Source: an uncultured Clostridia bacterium
Lineage (GTDB): Bacteria; Bacillota; Clostridia; Oscillospirales; Acutalibacteraceae
Assembly: GCA_947624755.1 (NCBI GenBank)
Contig: CANQLQ010000124.1
Span: 1 to 6,199 of the forward strand
Length of the DNA: 6,199 nt
Reading direction: 5' to 3'
The position numbers and the translations under genes were made by a program. The notes beneath the pieces are model-generated. The model was not told the origin of the DNA. It ran no database searches and saw nothing but the letters and a program-made list of their open reading frames with translations. Shown here one piece after another: positions 6,121-6,199 of this stretch. Each line of letters starts with the position of its first letter. Position 1 is the stretch's first letter.

Positions 6121-6199
6121 TAAGGGAATCACTGATTAAATCACGCATAAGGCTTAATACTCATCTTGCTTGCAAATTTTCCGTAATACTTTGCCAAAA
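6119..6199. repeat. Diverged A-type repeat E, cut by the window edge
   Basis: It starts TTTAAGGGAATCACTGATTA, an A-type end with one inserted G. It then diverges, but inner blocks such as AAATTTTCCGT (6175-6185) and CTTTGCC correspond to the A1 blocks AAATTATTCCGT and TTTTGCC. It adjoins or interrupts repeat D at the shared TT (6119-6120). The right part lies beyond the window. Confidence 0.55.

Overview
The window looks like chromosomal DNA from an anaerobic, low-to-mid GC Gram-positive of the class Clostridia, most likely a Ruminococcus-like gut or rumen bacterium (Oscillospiraceae). This is inferred from the strong GGAGG ribosome binding sites, the A+T-rich intergenic DNA with consensus sigma-A promoters, the permuted GH3 beta-glucosidase known from Ruminococcus albus and Butyrivibrio, and a DUF2804 protein. 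No database search was possible. All percentages and alignments here were made by eye.

Layout. Positions 1-1724 (minus) hold the N-terminal 574 codons of a GH3 beta-glucosidase whose catalytic half runs off the left edge. Positions 1725-2436 are non-coding. They contain two fold-back repeats, a good minus-strand promoter for the glucosidase, and GC-rich hairpins that probably end serC transcription. Positions 2437-3519 (minus) are serC (phosphoserine aminotransferase). Positions 3520-3960 are a divergent intergenic region with two more fold-back repeats in the serC leader, a perfect-consensus serC promoter, and a separate promoter for the rightward genes. Positions 3961-4992 (plus) encode a DUF2804 protein. 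After 41 bases, 5034-6053 (plus) encodes a ketopantoate reductase family dehydrogenase. Positions 6050-6199 are two adjoining copies, one truncated and one cut by the window edge, of the same repeat family.

The genes are ordinary metabolic functions: glycoside hydrolysis, serine synthesis, an NAD(P)-dependent reductase, and one domain of unknown function. They do not form an obvious pathway. DUF2804 and the reductase probably form one operon.

The most unusual signal is the repeats. Every intergenic region over 100 bases carries long imperfect palindromes with TTAAGGAA(T/G)CACTGATTAAT-type ends. The glucosidase and serC leaders share the same order: promoter, a fold-back starting ACTAATnCTnAATTAAAA, a second fold-back of the TTAAGGAA type, ribosome binding site, start codon. 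One copy of the TTAAGGAA family also supplies the stop codon of the reductase gene. These are either miniature mobile elements that prefer gene boundaries or a structured leader used more than once; the sequence alone does not decide between them.
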